Positions 22,715 through 33,871 of a DNA stretch of 64,000 bases are shown here, piece after piece. Numbering within the stretch: position 1 is the first letter of the stretch; every line of letters starts with the position of its first letter. Location of the stretch: positions 10,807,203-10,871,202 of the forward strand of contig CM060131.1 of NCBI GenBank assembly GCA_030522415.1, in the 5' to 3' direction. Below the pieces are notes generated by a model that was not told the origin of the DNA, did not search any database, and worked only from the letters and a program-made list of their open reading frames with translations. The DNA is from Channallabes apus (taxonomy: Eukaryota; Chordata; Actinopteri; Siluriformes; Clariidae). The translations under genes and the position numbers were made by a program.

Positions 22715-23818
22715 AGTTTTTAATTCTTTTTGAAGTTGAAATGGATAAACTAAAATTGTGGTTTGATGTAAATAAATTATCCTTAAATTTGAATAAGACA
22801 AAGTTTATGATATTCAGTAATAAAAGAAAGGAGGAAGTCAGCTTATCTATAAGCAATGTAAACATTGAGAAGGTGCCTGAAATTAGATTTCTAGGAGTCA
22901 CCTTGGATGAGAAATTGACATGGAAAAGTCATATATTGCATGTAAAAAATAAGATGGCAAAAAGCCTATTTATGTTGAATAAGGTTAAATATAGTTTACC
23001 GTATAATACAATGAAAATGTTATATTGTTCAATAATTTTACCTTATTTAAATTATTGTGTAGAAATATGGGGAAATACATATCATAGCAACATCATGCCT
23101 TTATTTATTTTACAGAAAAGAGCCATTCGAATTATTTTCAAAGCAGGATATAGGGACCATACAAATCCACTCTTTATTAGGTCAGGATTATTAAAATTTA
23201 AAGACATTGTAGAATTACAAACTTTATTGGTAATGTTCAAAGCTAGAAGTAAAGCTCTTCCACATGACTTACAAAAGTTATTTGTTTTTACTTCTGAAGA
23301 TGGAAATCACAGACGGCCATATGACTTTAAATATCCAATGGTACGAACAAATCTGAAACAAATGTGTTTCTCTGTTGTTGGAGTAAAAGCATGGAATTCT
23401 CTGAGAAAAGATTTAAAAAGTTGTAAAAATATTTTGCTATTTAAAAGGGGTTATAAAAAGAAATAACTTGAATTATATCAAACTAAAGTTTAATTCAATT
23501 TGTATATGACCATTGTAAAATGTTCAAATAAATATTAGATATGTTGGAGTGTGGGTGATGGTGGAGGGAATAATGTTAATGTCATTTATTGATTATGTTA
23601 ATAAAGGTTGGGTGATGGTGGAGGGAACAAATGTTAATGCCATCTACTGTTTAGGTTAATAAAGGGGGCAGATAAATATAAGAAAATTATTCTTCCATCT
23701 GCTCCTTTCTGATCATGGATATGTAAAGGAAAACTTAAATGAGTTGTATGTGACTTGTACAAATAATGCATTTTCATGAAAGGAATAAAGGAATAAAGTA
23801 AAGTAAAGTAAAGTAAAT
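22715..23818 (+). mobile_element. 5'-truncated LINE 1 (Rex1/CR1-like RT)
   Basis: It keeps only the 3' end of the reverse transcriptase frame plus a 3' UTR. The UTR has a tandem duplication (about 23548-23610 and 23606-23668, both with gggtgatggtggagggaa). It ends in a short-unit tail (aataaagtaaagtaaagtaa), typical of target-primed LINE insertions. A longer related copy lies at 60781. The clade is inferred from the protein style. Confidence 0.8.
22741..23466 (+). pseudogene. LINE reverse transcriptase, C-terminal part
   Basis: A 241-codon open frame equals the thumb and C-terminal region of a non-LTR reverse transcriptase, which copies LINE RNA at a nicked target. Motifs in order are LSLNLNKTKFMIFSN (residues about 13-28), FLGVTLDEKLTWKSHI (about 50-66), LNYCVEIWGNTY (about 98-110) and LQKRAIRIIFKAGYRDHT (about 119-137). 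It is uninterrupted, but the fingers/palm domain with the FADD box and any endonuclease are missing. It cannot act alone. Confidence 0.85.
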
Positions 23819-23847
23819 TCTTACCAATACTAAACTGTATACCCAAA

Positions 23848-24200
23848 AGGTGAAGAGAAGAAACCATGGAGGTGGTGCACAGTCCTGTAAATCTCGTAAG
23901 TTTCTCTTTATCTTTCTACTTTTTCCTCTTCAGAATATGAGATAAATTCCGGGTTTCTGGGATTGATTCCCCAATAGCATTAAATGGAAAGCTGTAGTGC
24001 ACTTTGTAGAGTGTACAATCCTTTAGTTCACATATACTGTAGTATCTTTGATCATGGATTAGAGAAATATTTGAGATTCAGCCTAGTGCTAGACACTAGT
24101 TGGTGATTTAGAAGCAATTACTAAGGAGACAAAGTGTTGCTTAAGATGACATAACATTATCAGATGCATTTTCTTGCTAAAGTGTATCTGTGGCTTGTTT
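23848..24200 (+). repeat. Ancient dispersed repeat D, copy 2
   Basis: Blocks gggattgattcccc, aaatggaaagctg, gagaaatatttgagattcag, attactaaggagacaaagtg and acattatcagatgcattttc follow the same order as at 8090 and 52725. Confidence 0.65.
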
Positions 24201-24849
24201 TTTAATATGGGTTCAGGCAGCTACCCTCTCCTCTTGTGATTAGAACACCTGATGTTGAGTGATACATATAGTTAAATGTCTTATGCTTAGTATCACCACT
24301 GATAGAATGCATCTTGTCCATACAGATTTGATATTATATGAAGGAAAATGCTTATCTATATAAATAAAAGAAAAGTTTTGTATTGGTCAGAACTCACTTA
24401 TTCATGAATATCTTTGTTTCATACATTGGAGACCTGAAACAAGTCTTAGAAAAAATTAGCTACAAGCACCAAAATCCTCAAGAAACACAAATGAAAGCAC
24501 AACACAGCTATAAAACTGAACCTTATAACCTACTTTATATACACAACCAGCATATACAACCTATATACACAACCAGTATATACATATTCTGTTTGTCTCA
24601 TATGTTCCGAAATTGTGGTTCCCAGTGTTATGCGTTAAAATTTTGAGTGGAAGTAAAGTTGTGAGCAGTTATGTGTATTTCACAGCATCACAAAACTGGC
24701 TGGACAGAATTTATTGAAATGTTTGTAATACTGCCTGAAGTTTAACCTACACCATACAGTACTGTAAGTGAAATCAAAGTGGTAAAAGTGAGTAAAAGCG
24801 ATGTTACAGTACAGATGTCGCCATTAAAAACGCACGTTTCGAGAAAAGG
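24201..24849. other. Unique non-coding stretch
   Basis: It contains a short direct repeat (tatacacaaccag-type units near 24537-24585). No gene was recognised. Confidence 0.45.
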
Positions 24850-25097
24850 GATCCTGTGACTTGCCGCGGCTTTGCGTGGCTGCGTGCGGGAAGCTGTGAA
24901 CATGCCCTTCATTACCTGTAGGGGGCAGTCGTGTTTCAGTCTGAAGTATTGTGTGTCTACTGAAGCCGAAAATGTGTCCAAATTAAACCGCGCATGCGTG
25001 TTTGGAGACGCTGTGCCCGCGCTGTGGATCAGTCGGTTGTGGGTCATCACGGAGGTACTACACTACAAGGTACTACCACAGTTTGTCGTGTTCGAGG
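24850..25097 (+). promoter_or_regulatory. CpG-rich segment ending in a strong 5' splice-site consensus
   Basis: CpG density is visibly higher than in the flanks (ttgccgcggctttgcgtgg, aaccgcgcatgcgtg). The segment ends in ttcgag followed by gtaagt, a near-perfect donor. It could be a first exon for the downstream exon-like segments at 26640 and 27026. No start codon is in frame with them here, so a coding role is not shown. Confidence 0.35.
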
Positions 25098-25251
25098 TAA
25101 GTTTACCTTTCTGTTTTGGATGTGATTCTCGCTGTCATGACTCCCAATTAATGTTCGTCTTAATCTCAGGACGTACAATTAGCAATATTTCAGTTTGGTA
25201 TAGTGTGGACCCCAGGGGTCCTGTGGTAAATAAATAAATAAAATAATAACT

Positions 25252-26103
25252 ACGGTGGCCCAGAAGGGCAAATCATCTTTCCCATATATGTGTGTTTTTT
25301 CCCTTGTAAAAGTTTTTTTTCCCTTGAAAGAAATTTTTTTTCCTTGAAAAAAAAAATGTTTCCCTTGAAAATGTGTGCTTTTTCTCTTGAAAATGTTTTT
25401 TTTTTCCTTGAAAAAAAATTTTTTTTTCTTGAAAATGTTTTTTTTTTCTTGAAAAAAAATTTTTTTTTTCTTGAAAATGTTTTTTTTTTCTTGGAAAAAA
25501 ATATTTTTTCTTGAAAATGTGTGTTTTTTCCTTGGAAATAAAAAGTTTTTTTTTCTTCGAAAAAAAGTTTTTTTTTTTCCTTGAAAAAAAAATTTTTTTT
25601 TCCTTGAAAAAAAAAAAAAAATTTATTGAAAATGTGTGCGTTTTCCCGTTTGTGCGCAACCGCTTTTCCCCGTGTGAAAAACTATCTTTCTCCCGTATTT
25701 TGCAAGCTAAATGCTAAAGCTAACGCGCAAAGGACTATGGGAGTTGTGGTCAAAACGCAACTAAACACGGAAGCTCCACAACACCACCATTGGAATGTAC
25801 AGTGAATTATAGCGCGGTAACGTTATAATTTTCCCTAATTTTTCAACTGGACACATTTACCAGGTAATGTTTAATATATAAAATTAATTAGATGTTACTG
25901 TTTTAGGCACTAATGATAACTTTGTAGCAGTGTTAATACTTTTGGAGTGTTTGGGGGAAATGCCGAGCCGAGTGTAAATGTCAGTGATTAAAAGGAAGAT
26001 AATCTCATTTAGACCATTAAACACTGATATAAACCATCAGCTCCGTGCCATCTCTGTAATATACATCCACATATGGATTTATAAGCAAGCTAATATCACT
26101 ATG
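25252..26103 (+). repeat. Inverted-pair repeat F, arm 1
   Basis: It begins acggtggcccagaagggcaa, passes a long T-rich minisatellite, and continues through gcaaccgcttttccccgtgt, tagcgcggtaacgttataat and ggagtgtttgggggaaatg to gcaagctaatatcac. The same sequence is present in inverse at 31108-32274 with very high identity outside the minisatellite. No transposase was seen. Confidence 0.88.
25298..25640. repeat. T-rich minisatellite (TTTTTCCTTGAAAA units)
   Basis: Roughly 15-20 bp units of a T-run followed by ccttgaaaa, some extended with tgtgtg. The mirrored array in arm 2 (31575-32245) is about twice as long, so copy number differs between the arms. Lys/Phe-rich open frames across it are artefacts. 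Confidence 0.85.
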
Positions 26104-26639
26104 CTAACCGCTAGCGCTTAGCATGGGGAAACTAGCATGTTCATTAACATATATTAATTTAATAGTGTATTTGGACACATATACGTGATGTAAACAGTTA
26201 GCTCCATTGTTTCTGTAAAACACCTGTCCAAATATGGATCCATAAGCAAGTTAATATCATTATGCTAAGCGCTAGTTTACTAAAAGAGCTAAGATAGCAG
26301 AATGTCCACTGTTGTCTATCAACTCTTGCTAATTATCCCTGAGCTAATTCTTAGCTGCTCCTGTTATGGGTTAAATGTTACAGATGGTTAATGAATTGTT
26401 GTATGCAATTTATTGGAGCTCATGAGTGCCATTTAGTGTATAATACTGCAGTGTAATGTAGTGGTATTATCATAGCTAGAGCTCTTCTGAGTAGTTAGCT
26501 ATGTGTTTACACAATGTACAGTATGTAACAGTCAAGAAAAGGGGCTTTTGTTCAGGTTCTGTCTATTCTATTATAAAGTCATTAAATATGTGTTTATACT
26601 CCTTATAACATGTATGCTTGTGTGTTTTCCTTTTCACAG
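26104..26639. other. Non-coding stretch, partly a diverged tandem duplication
   Basis: The block around 26032-26120 (ccatcagctccgtgcc, ggatttataagcaagctaat) returns in diverged form at 26190-26275 (cagttagctccattg, ggatccataagcaagttaat). Confidence 0.5.
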
Positions 26640-27115
26640 TGAACTGTATGTAAATCATCAACTGCCTGTGTATCAGCTGATTTCTACACCAGGTGTACAT
26701 CCTGAGCAGAAGGTGAGTGTTCAGAAGTATTCACCTCTCTTTTCAAGAACACCACTGAGCACATCTTAATCTGGGGACAGGGGCAAATTTCTCTTCATGA
26801 TGTGTGTTAACGAATGGTGTAGATGGGGCCAAATTCTGCAGCAATCCTTAATGACAAAACCCAATAATTGTACACAGCATTACTAAAAGCTTGCGTTCTA
26901 TGAAATATATAAAATTTTGTGTGCGTGCCTGCCTGCATGCGTGTGTGTCAACCTGCATAGTAACATCATGAAGTCTTTTTACTAGACACTTACATTAACA
27001 TGTCTTTATTTCTCCCCTGTTGTAGATTGTCGTGGAGAAGACAGACCCTTGATGATCTGCCTTCTTGCACCACCAATACATGCATGTATTTAATTAATTT
27101 GTAAATAAAGGGTTT
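26640..27115 (+). other. Two exon-like segments with poly(A) signal
   Basis: 26640-26712 is bounded by ttttccttttcacag and gtgagt. 27026-27115 follows ctgttgtag and contains AATAAA at 27104-27109. Joined by position, the first segment keeps one open frame of 24 codons (opening ELYVNHQLPVYQLIS), which continues in phase into nine more codons (IVVEKTDP and stop at 27052). This looks like the last two exons of a small transcription unit. I do not recognise the protein and find no initiating exon with an ATG in phase. Confidence 0.4.
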
Positions 27116-27714
27116 AATGTAATTTATAGTTAAGTATTTATTTCCAGTTTGCTTATTCTTTAGCAAAACAGTTAAAGTGCATGTAAAGCATTGCTGCAAA
27201 TGACATTGAATAGAATCAGATGTTACTCCACTCTGTGTAAGGGTACAGGCTTATATAAAGTATGTGATTTTAGCATCATTAATGCAGGGATTAAAGTTCT
27301 CCGTCGTTACGACGGATTTCCGTCAATCACACTGTTCCGCCTGTCCTTAATGTTTAAAATTCACTTTTCATAATTTTAATGCTGTGTATATATAGGCTTA
27401 CATGGGTGTTAAATTAAGGAAAGACAGTGTATTCAGCCTGCTGAGGAGGATGTGATCAAAGCCTGGAGTGGAGCGACTGCACGTTCCTCTCTCCACTCTA
27501 AGCGTTTTGTTATCACTCCGGTATGGATCCACTCCGGGTTTTGGTTTAGTTTTGAAGAACTACATGTCAGGCTGAGGTATAACTATATTTAAGATAACAT
27601 GGACACACTTAATGCAGGAAGGCTTCGGAGATTGATAAAAGTGTAAAAACATAAATGGAGATGGGCTTGGCTTAGCGAGATTGGGGAGAATGGCAAGCCT
27701 TTTAGTTCGTGGAC
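27116..27714. other. Non-coding stretch upstream of hAT-like relic
   Basis: It holds a small palindrome (ccgtcgttacgacgg near 27301). No gene was recognised. Confidence 0.45.
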
Positions 27715-28985
27715 TAAAAAAAATCAAACATCCAGGTAGGTGTCTCTGCACAGTATGCCACAGGAAACTTCAATATGGCAATAATGACAAAACAAAGTGC
27801 GAGTTCGCCATCAGTCAGCAGCTCGTCACAATGCTGCGGTTCGTGCTCTAACAGTACACATGCTCCCTGTCTGCTGCGACAAGAACCACAACGGAGATTC
27901 ACACATCTGTGGCCGACCGTGTGCGCGATGTAAAAGTGCGCCTATGTTCTTTCATAGCGGAGCATGACCTGTCGCTCACAGTCTCACAACCACTAGTTAA
28001 TTTAATGCAATCAGTTGTCAAAGACAAGAGTGCACTTTCAAGATTGTCTACGTTTACACTGCCAGGTGAATGTGACCCAATTTCCGATTTTTTGCTCATA
28101 TGTGACACATATCGGATATGTTCTATGTCCGTGTAAACAGGAAAAAAACGCATGCATTCCGATATTTCGAGATCGGTTTCAGGCCTCCTTCATATGTGGA
28201 AATAAATCGGATATAAATCAGATATGTGCTAATGTGATTGTCGTGTAAACAGACAGATCGGATTCCCTGAGTCATTGTGTTCTGTACGTCATTAAAACAG
28301 CGACGACTTCGCGGTTTAATGACGTAATGTTATTCTCCGGTGGAATTACAACATCGCAGGTGACGTGGAAGAGGAAAAGAACAACCCCCACCCCCCTCCA
28401 ACACACACACCTTGTGTTAATGCTTATTTGGGCTAAATAACATTAAATCAGTATTTGATGAATAAAGCATATGTGCAGGCTGCAATTATGCCGTTTTTTT
28501 CTCCTCCTCCGTTTTAAAACCATGGTGCGCGAGTGTATATAGCAGAGATAGCGTTAAGCATATTTCACCTTCATCTTTCTTGGCCAGTGTGTAGCGCAAG
28601 AACCTCCCTTTAAGTATGCGCGATGTTTCAGATGGTATGGCGAGTGTAAACACGTGAATCGGATATGAGTCATAGTTAAAAGAACGTGTAAACAGACGGT
28701 CAAAAAAATCAGATATAGGCAACAAATCGGAATTAAGCATCGAGACCTGCAGTGTAAACGTACTTGCACACATGGCATTGCTGCTTACTGGAAATTCGAT
28801 TTGTCATCTAAGCTGAAAACGAAGATGCATAAAACATGCACTGAAAAAGCACTTTTTGGAATTTAATGGTGGTGCTATTACTTTTTTCTGTTAATTATTA
28901 AGAGTTTCACAAAACATTGTTTGGTGTTATAAGATAAATAAAAACATGCACTGAAAAGATATGTGGTAGATGGTTGATTATTTGT
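27715..28985 (+). pseudogene. Decayed hAT/BED-type transposase-like gene, 5' part
   Basis: Translated pieces include LCTVCHRKLQYGN (a CxxC as in BED zinc fingers), a frame-shifted ARHNAAVRAL block and VRLCSFIAEHDLSLTVSQPL. These resemble the N-terminal part of hAT-derived proteins (zinc finger, then a FIAEHN...-like block). A MITE interrupts it at 28051-28760. After the MITE, HGIAAYWKFDLSSKLKTKMH continues for a short distance before stops. The catalytic region is absent. The family call is inference from motif style. Confidence 0.5.
28051..28760. mobile_element. MITE-like TIR element
   Basis: The left end CGTTTACACTGC is mirrored by GCAGTGTAAACG at 28749-28760. TA flanks both ends (28049-28050 and 28761-28762). 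Sub-terminal sequences are also inverted and repetitive (atcggat and cgtgtaaacag words). No coding capacity. It sits inside the hAT-like relic. Confidence 0.72.
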
Positions 28986-29372
28986 GAAGGTATATATTTT
29001 TTTCAAAGATTACAAATAGCTTTTAAAATATGCAAACTAACGCTATTGGTCTCGACTATTTAAATAAAGTGTTTGTTAAAGGAATATGGCTCGGCCTGAA
29101 AAAAGTTCAGTCAGAAGATTTTTTTTCACTTTAATCCCTGTTAATGTTGTTCTGCTAACTTGTACATGCTGCCTTGGAGATATTAGTTACATCTCTGTTT
29201 CAGTTCGAACAACATATTCCATAATATTTATGAATAAATTAATCCCATATGTTAAGCAGTTAAAACAGAGGTTCTTTGCATTTCCAAAAATTCATTTCTA
29301 TGTTATTCAAAAAGTAAAACTTTTTGGTTTCATTTAAATGATTACTGCTTACACCTCCATGAAAATCAAAAA
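28986..29372. other. Unique AT-rich spacer
   Basis: A short plus-strand frame at 29086-29337 has no recognisable domain and is not called. Confidence 0.4.
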
Positions 29373-29575
29373 TCCAGTATGTCAAAATATTAGAATATTT
29401 CACTGCGATCATGGGGAAGACTGCTGACCAAACAAGTTGTCCAGAAGATGATCATCTACACCTTCCAGAAGGAGTGTAAGCCCCCTAATGTCAAACACTA
29501 CCACCAACTATTTTGCTGACCATTTAGTTGCTTGATTGGCCAGCCATCTCACCTGACCTGACGTTTCATGGGAAA
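29373..29575 (+). mobile_element. Tc1 remnant
   Basis: It begins like a Tc1 end (cagtatgtcaaaatattaga) and has MGKTADQTSC-like coding. It then jumps to DWPAISPDLT, the block before the last catalytic residue. Nearly the whole interior is deleted. Confidence 0.65.
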
Positions 29576-29805
29576 GATGAGCTGAAATCTGGGATACATT
29601 TACAAGCTGAATGCTTCAAGTGTTATCTGCACATTCATGCACACTTTTGCCCTATAGATTTATATTTCCATTTATGGACCACTGCACAAATCACTTTAAT
29701 AATAAGGCAATTTAAGAAGTCACTTTTATGCATATTTGCACACCCCAGTCATTTCTACATTTCTAATTTGGACAAATTTCTATTTTCTTCTTTTATATTT
29801 CTACA

Positions 29806-30715
29806 ACCCCTGGCAAAAATGATGGAATCACCCCTCTCAGAAGATGTTCATTCAAATGTTTAATTGTGTAGAAAAAAATACAAGCACATACATCAACAAT
29901 CCAAACTTCTGGCTGTATAAAACACTTAAAAAAACAAAGAAAGATAACTATAGTCAACGACAACTGTTTTGACAACTCAAACAGAGGAAAAAAAATATGG
30001 AATCACCAAATAAAAACACTACTTGTACTTTGTTGCACCACCTCTGGCTTTTATAACAGCTTGAATTCTCTGAGGCCTGGATTTAACTAATATCCAACAG
30101 TATACTTCATCAGTCTGTCTCCAGCTTTGTCTTATTGCAGTTGCCAGATCAGCTTTGCAGGTTGGAGCCTTGTCGTGGACCATTTTCTTTAATTTCCACC
30201 ACAGATTTTCAATTGGATTAAGGTCCGGACTATTTGCAGGCCATGCCATTGACATTATATGTATTTCCTGTAGGAATGTTTTCACAGATTTTGCCCTATG
30301 GCACGATGCATTATCATCCTGAAAAATGATGTTACCATCACCAAACATCCTTTCAATTGATGGAATGAGAAAAGTGTCCAAAATCTCTACATAAACTTGT
30401 GCATTTATAGAAGATGTAATGACTGTCATGTATCCCATACCTTTACCTGACATACAACCCCATATCAATAATCATTGTGGAAATTTGCATGTTTTCTTCA
30501 GGCAGTTGTCTTTATAAATTTCATTGGAACGGCACCAAACAAAAGTTCCAGCATCATCACCCTGCGCAATGCAGATTCGTGATTCATCACTGAATCTAAC
30601 TCTCATCCAGTCAACCGCAGTCCAAGATTGTCTTTCTTTAGCCCACTGAACCCTTAAGTAGTTAATTTTATTTAACATATTTCTTTTATTCATATTTATT
30701 TCTTAAGTTTAAGCT
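29806..30715 (-). mobile_element. Tc1-like transposon 3, truncated
   Basis: The left terminal sequence is caacccctggcaaaaatgat, followed by ggaatcacc. The right end is missing. A LINE tail fragment begins at about 30722, where the transposase N-terminus should continue. Confidence 0.85.
30019..30693 (-). pseudogene. Tc1 transposase, 5'-truncated with one stop
   Basis: A DDE transposase relic. The upstream part (30472-30693) has WTAVDWMRVRFSDESRICI with the first catalytic Asp. After a single in-frame TGA (30472-30474) the frame continues with IWGCMSGKGMG. It then has the second box IIFQDDNASCHRA, and [16 protein letters not shown] with the catalytic Glu. The C-terminus ends KARGGATKYK. The DNA-binding N-terminal third is lost. 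Confidence 0.9.
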
Positions 30716-30721
30716 TTTTAT

Positions 30722-30815
30722 TTTTAAGGTCACTGGCAGTCGTATAAGCATTTCACTGCATATCGTACTGTGTATGACTGTGTACGTGACAAATTAAATT
30801 TTAGTTTTGAATTTG
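30722..30815 (+). mobile_element. LINE tail fragment (tail family 2)
   Basis: ttaaggtcactggcagtcgt, aagcatttcactgcatatcg and tgtgtatgactgtgtacgtg, ending in ttttgaatttgaaa. It matches in direct orientation the 3' end of the LINE at 62132-63235. Confidence 0.82.
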
Positions 30816-31107
30816 AAACATAACCAGGGTGTCATGCTTAACAGCTTAATGCAATGGGTTACATAAAAACATGTAGGCTTATAAATAGTAGTTATATATA
30901 TGTACTGTGAATGAAATGTTCAAGAATAAAAGTATCATAAATTGCCAAATAATTAAAATACACATGTAAACAATGAGTGTGACATTTGAAATACAGTTTA
31001 TCTCAAAAAATTAGAATATCATGCAAAAGTGTTTAAATTATAAAATTATGGGGGGGGGGGGGGACACTTACAAGGGAAAAAACATACACATTCGGGAAAG
31101 ATGATAA
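30816..31107. other. Spacer with Tc1 end fragment and poly-G
   Basis: 31001-31045 reads cagtttatctcaaaaaatta and gaatatcatgc, a Tc1 terminal fragment. A run of about 14 G follows at 31050. A block at 31067-31105 (ttacaagggaaaaaacatac) directly repeats the far end of repeat F (32218-32255). Confidence 0.55.
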
Positions 31108-32274
31108 AGGTGATATTAGCTTGCTTATAAATCCATATGTGGATGTATATTACAGAGATGCCATGGAGCTGATGGTTTATATCAGTGTTTAATGGTCTAA
31201 ATGAGATTATCTTCCTTTTAATCACTGACATTTACACTCGGCTCGGCATTTCCCCCAAACACTCCAAAAGTATTAACACTGCTACAAAGTTATCATTAGT
31301 GCCTAAAACAGTAACATCTAATTAATTTTATATATTAAACATTACCTGGTAAATGTGTCCAGTTGAAAAATTAGGGAAAATTATAACGTTACCGCGCTAT
31401 AATTCACTGTACATTCCAATGGTGGTGTTGTGGAGCTTCCGTGTTTAGTTGCGTTTTGACCACAACTCCCATAGTCCTTTGCGCGTTAGCTTTAGCATTT
31501 AGCTTGCAAAATACGGGAGAAAGATAGTTTTTAACACGGGGAAAAGCGGTTGCGCACAAACGGGAAAACGCACACATTTTCAAGGAAAAAAAATTTTTTT
31601 TTTCAAGGAAAAAAAACTTTTTTTCAAGGAAAAAAATACTTTTTCAAGAAAAAAATACTTTTTATTTCAAAGGAAAAAACACATTTTCAAGAAAAAAAAA
31701 AAAATTTCAAAGAAAAAAAAAACATTTTCAAGAAAAAAAATTTTTTTTTTCAAGGAAAAAAAAACTTTTTTTCAAGGAAAAAAAAAACTTTTTCAAGAAA
31801 AAAATACTTTTTATTTCCAAGGAAAAAACACACATTTTCAAGAAAATAATTTTTTTTCAAGGAAAGAAAAACATTTTTTCAAGAGAAAAAACATTTTTTT
31901 AAGAGAAAAAACATTTTTTTCAAGAGAAAAAAAAATTTTTCAAGAGAAAAAGCACACATTTTCAAGAAACGTTTTTTTCCCCAAGGGTAAAAAAAAAACT
32001 TTTTCAAGAGAAAAAGCACACATTTTCAAGAAAAAAATATTTTTCAAGGGAAAAAAAAATTTCAAAAGAAAAAGCACACATTTACAAGGGAAAAAACACA
32101 CATTTTCAAGGAAAAAAATAAAAAGGAAAAAAAAATTCAGGAGAAAAAACACATTTTCAAGGGAAACATTTTTTTTTTCAAGAAAACAAAATATTCTTTC
32201 AAGGGAAAAAAAACTTTTACAAGGGAAAAAACACACATATATGGGAAAGATGATTTGCCCTTCTGGGCCACCGT
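31108..32274 (-). repeat. Inverted-pair repeat F, arm 2
   Basis: Inverse of 25252-26103. The outer end gggccaccgt at 32274 corresponds to acggtggccc at 25252, and the inner end gtgatattagcttgc corresponds to 26089-26103. The non-repetitive 450 bp (about 31117-31570) are almost identical to arm 1, which argues for a recent origin. The minisatellite part is about 670 bp here against 340 bp in arm 1. Confidence 0.88.
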
Positions 32275-33015
32275 AAATAACAAACCGAGTGAGCGGATTA
32301 ATAAACTGAGATGTGTTGTGTTTCTTACCCCCACCCTTCGTGAAAACGGAGTGTTCAGACAAAGGCTCGCCAGTGAGATGCCATTTCTGAACAAACTGAG
32401 TCGTGTGTGTTAAAGCATTAAATGGTAAAAGAGCACTAGCATTAAACGTTTTTTTCTGAATCCGAATTTTATTAATAAGTTACAAGTTAAATTTCAACTG
32501 TAAAGAACCTGTACATATGTTCATACAGTATTGACAGTAGCTCTAATTTGTCTAAATCGCATTGCAGACAAGAAAAAGAAATAGAGTCATCCTCTGACCT
32601 TGCATGCCTAATCTTTCCACACATGATTCTTTCTTCTCACTTTTTCCTTAATCTCCGGTTCGGTTCTGGTTTCGGTCTGTTCTCATGAGTTGTGAAGCGA
32701 GAGGAACAAAGTATAAATATTGCTCATTTGCTAAATTAAGTATCATGAATTTTAATTGAATATCTATATCTGTATTTTTTCACAGCAGTTTGTGACTGAA
32801 AGTGTGTCTGCATCTGACTTCAGGAGTTTCCTGACCAACGTATCTAACGGTCATATTTAAAAATCATAAAGTACAAAACGTTTCTGTTGGTGTTTAATTT
32901 TGTTTCTATGATTAATACTTATTTGTGGTGTTTTGTTTTGTACATCTTTTCAAATTGAGACCTCATTTGTAAGTTACTGTTATCTCGTTTTCTCGTTTTT
33001 GTATAAATTAATTAA
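32275..33015. other. Unique non-coding stretch
   Basis: No gene or repeat was recognised. Confidence 0.45.
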
Positions 33016-33459
33016 ATGTTGAAATGGCCAGTCTGCAGTCCAGATCTTTCCCCTATAGAGAACATTTGGCGCATCATAAAGAGGAAGGTGATTGAACAGA
33101 GGATTGAACAGTTAGAGGCCTGTATTAGACAAGAATGGGAGAGCATTGCTATTTCTAAACTTGAGAAACTGGTCTCCTCGTTCCCCAGACGTCTGTTGAG
33201 TGTTGTAAGAAGAAGGGGAGATGACACACAGTGGTGAAAATGGCCTTGTCCCAACTTTTTTGGGATTTGTTGACACCGTGAAATTTTAAATCAACATATT
33301 TTTCTTTTAAAATGATACATTTTCTCGGATTAAACTTTTGATCTGTCATCTATGTTCTATTCTGAATAAAATATTGACATTTGCCATCTCCACATCATTG
33401 CATTCAGTTTTTATTCACAATTTGTTTAGTGTCCCAACTTTTTTGGAATCCGGTTTGTA
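33016..33459 (+). mobile_element. Tc1/mariner-like 3' fragment
   Basis: A transposase C-terminus (WPVCSPDLSPIENIWRIIKR, to about 33237) is followed by a terminal region. That region has gtcccaacttttttgggatt and, at the right edge, gtcccaacttttttggaatc. The DNA-binding and first catalytic parts are missing, so it cannot be active. Confidence 0.85.
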
Positions 33460-33529
33460 TATAAATTCATAATCACATTCCAGCTCTTATTCCCAGCCGT
33501 GGTCAAATAATGGATGAAATAATTATTCA

Positions 33530-33611
33530 ATGCTGGACACAAACAGCAAAACACATGAAAAGCCCTAAGCACTTCATTGCTTTTCATCATGTTTTTTGCT
33601 GTTTGTGTCCA

Positions 33612-33615
<4 letters not shown>
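33530..33615. repeat. Perfect-looking hairpin, about 35-bp arms
   Basis: The left arm 33530-33563 (atgctggacacaaacagc, aaaacacatgaaaagc) is mirrored by 33579-33615 with only a few small differences. The loop is 15 nt. It directly abuts a (TA)n array. It could be a mini-MITE or a hairpin RNA precursor. Confidence 0.85.

Positions 33616-33691
<76 letters not shown>
33614..33691. repeat. (TA)n microsatellite
   Basis: About 38 TA units directly after the hairpin. Confidence 0.96.
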
Positions 33692-33692
<1 letters not shown>

Positions 33693-33766
33693 TAGTTAAT
33701 TCATGTCTATTTATGATCTAAAAAAATATATAAAAACATATGATCTTTTTGAGTTATGAGTTGTTG

Positions 33767-33871
33767 TTTTTTATTATTCATAAGACAACCTTTCAGTTTT
33801 GTAAATATTCTAGTTATAGTGTGTTAAGTCTTTCTTAAACGGTTTTGAGAATTAGACCATCCAGCTAAGAT
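33767..33871 (+). repeat. Short dispersed repeat G, copy 1
   Basis: ttattattcataagacaacc, tttcagttttgtaaatatt and agttatagtgtgttaagtct recur at 41901-42011 in the same orientation with few differences. Confidence 0.7.

Noticed and set aside
25273..25717. Lys/Phe-rich open frames on both strands across the T-run array
   Set aside because: Low-complexity frames produced by TTTTT/CCTTGAAAA units. No domain, and the same pattern appears in the inverse copy at 31550-32362.
29001..31045. 29373 and 31001 as the two ends of one Tc1 element
   Set aside because: The two TIR-like sequences are in the same orientation, not inverted, so they are separate remnants.
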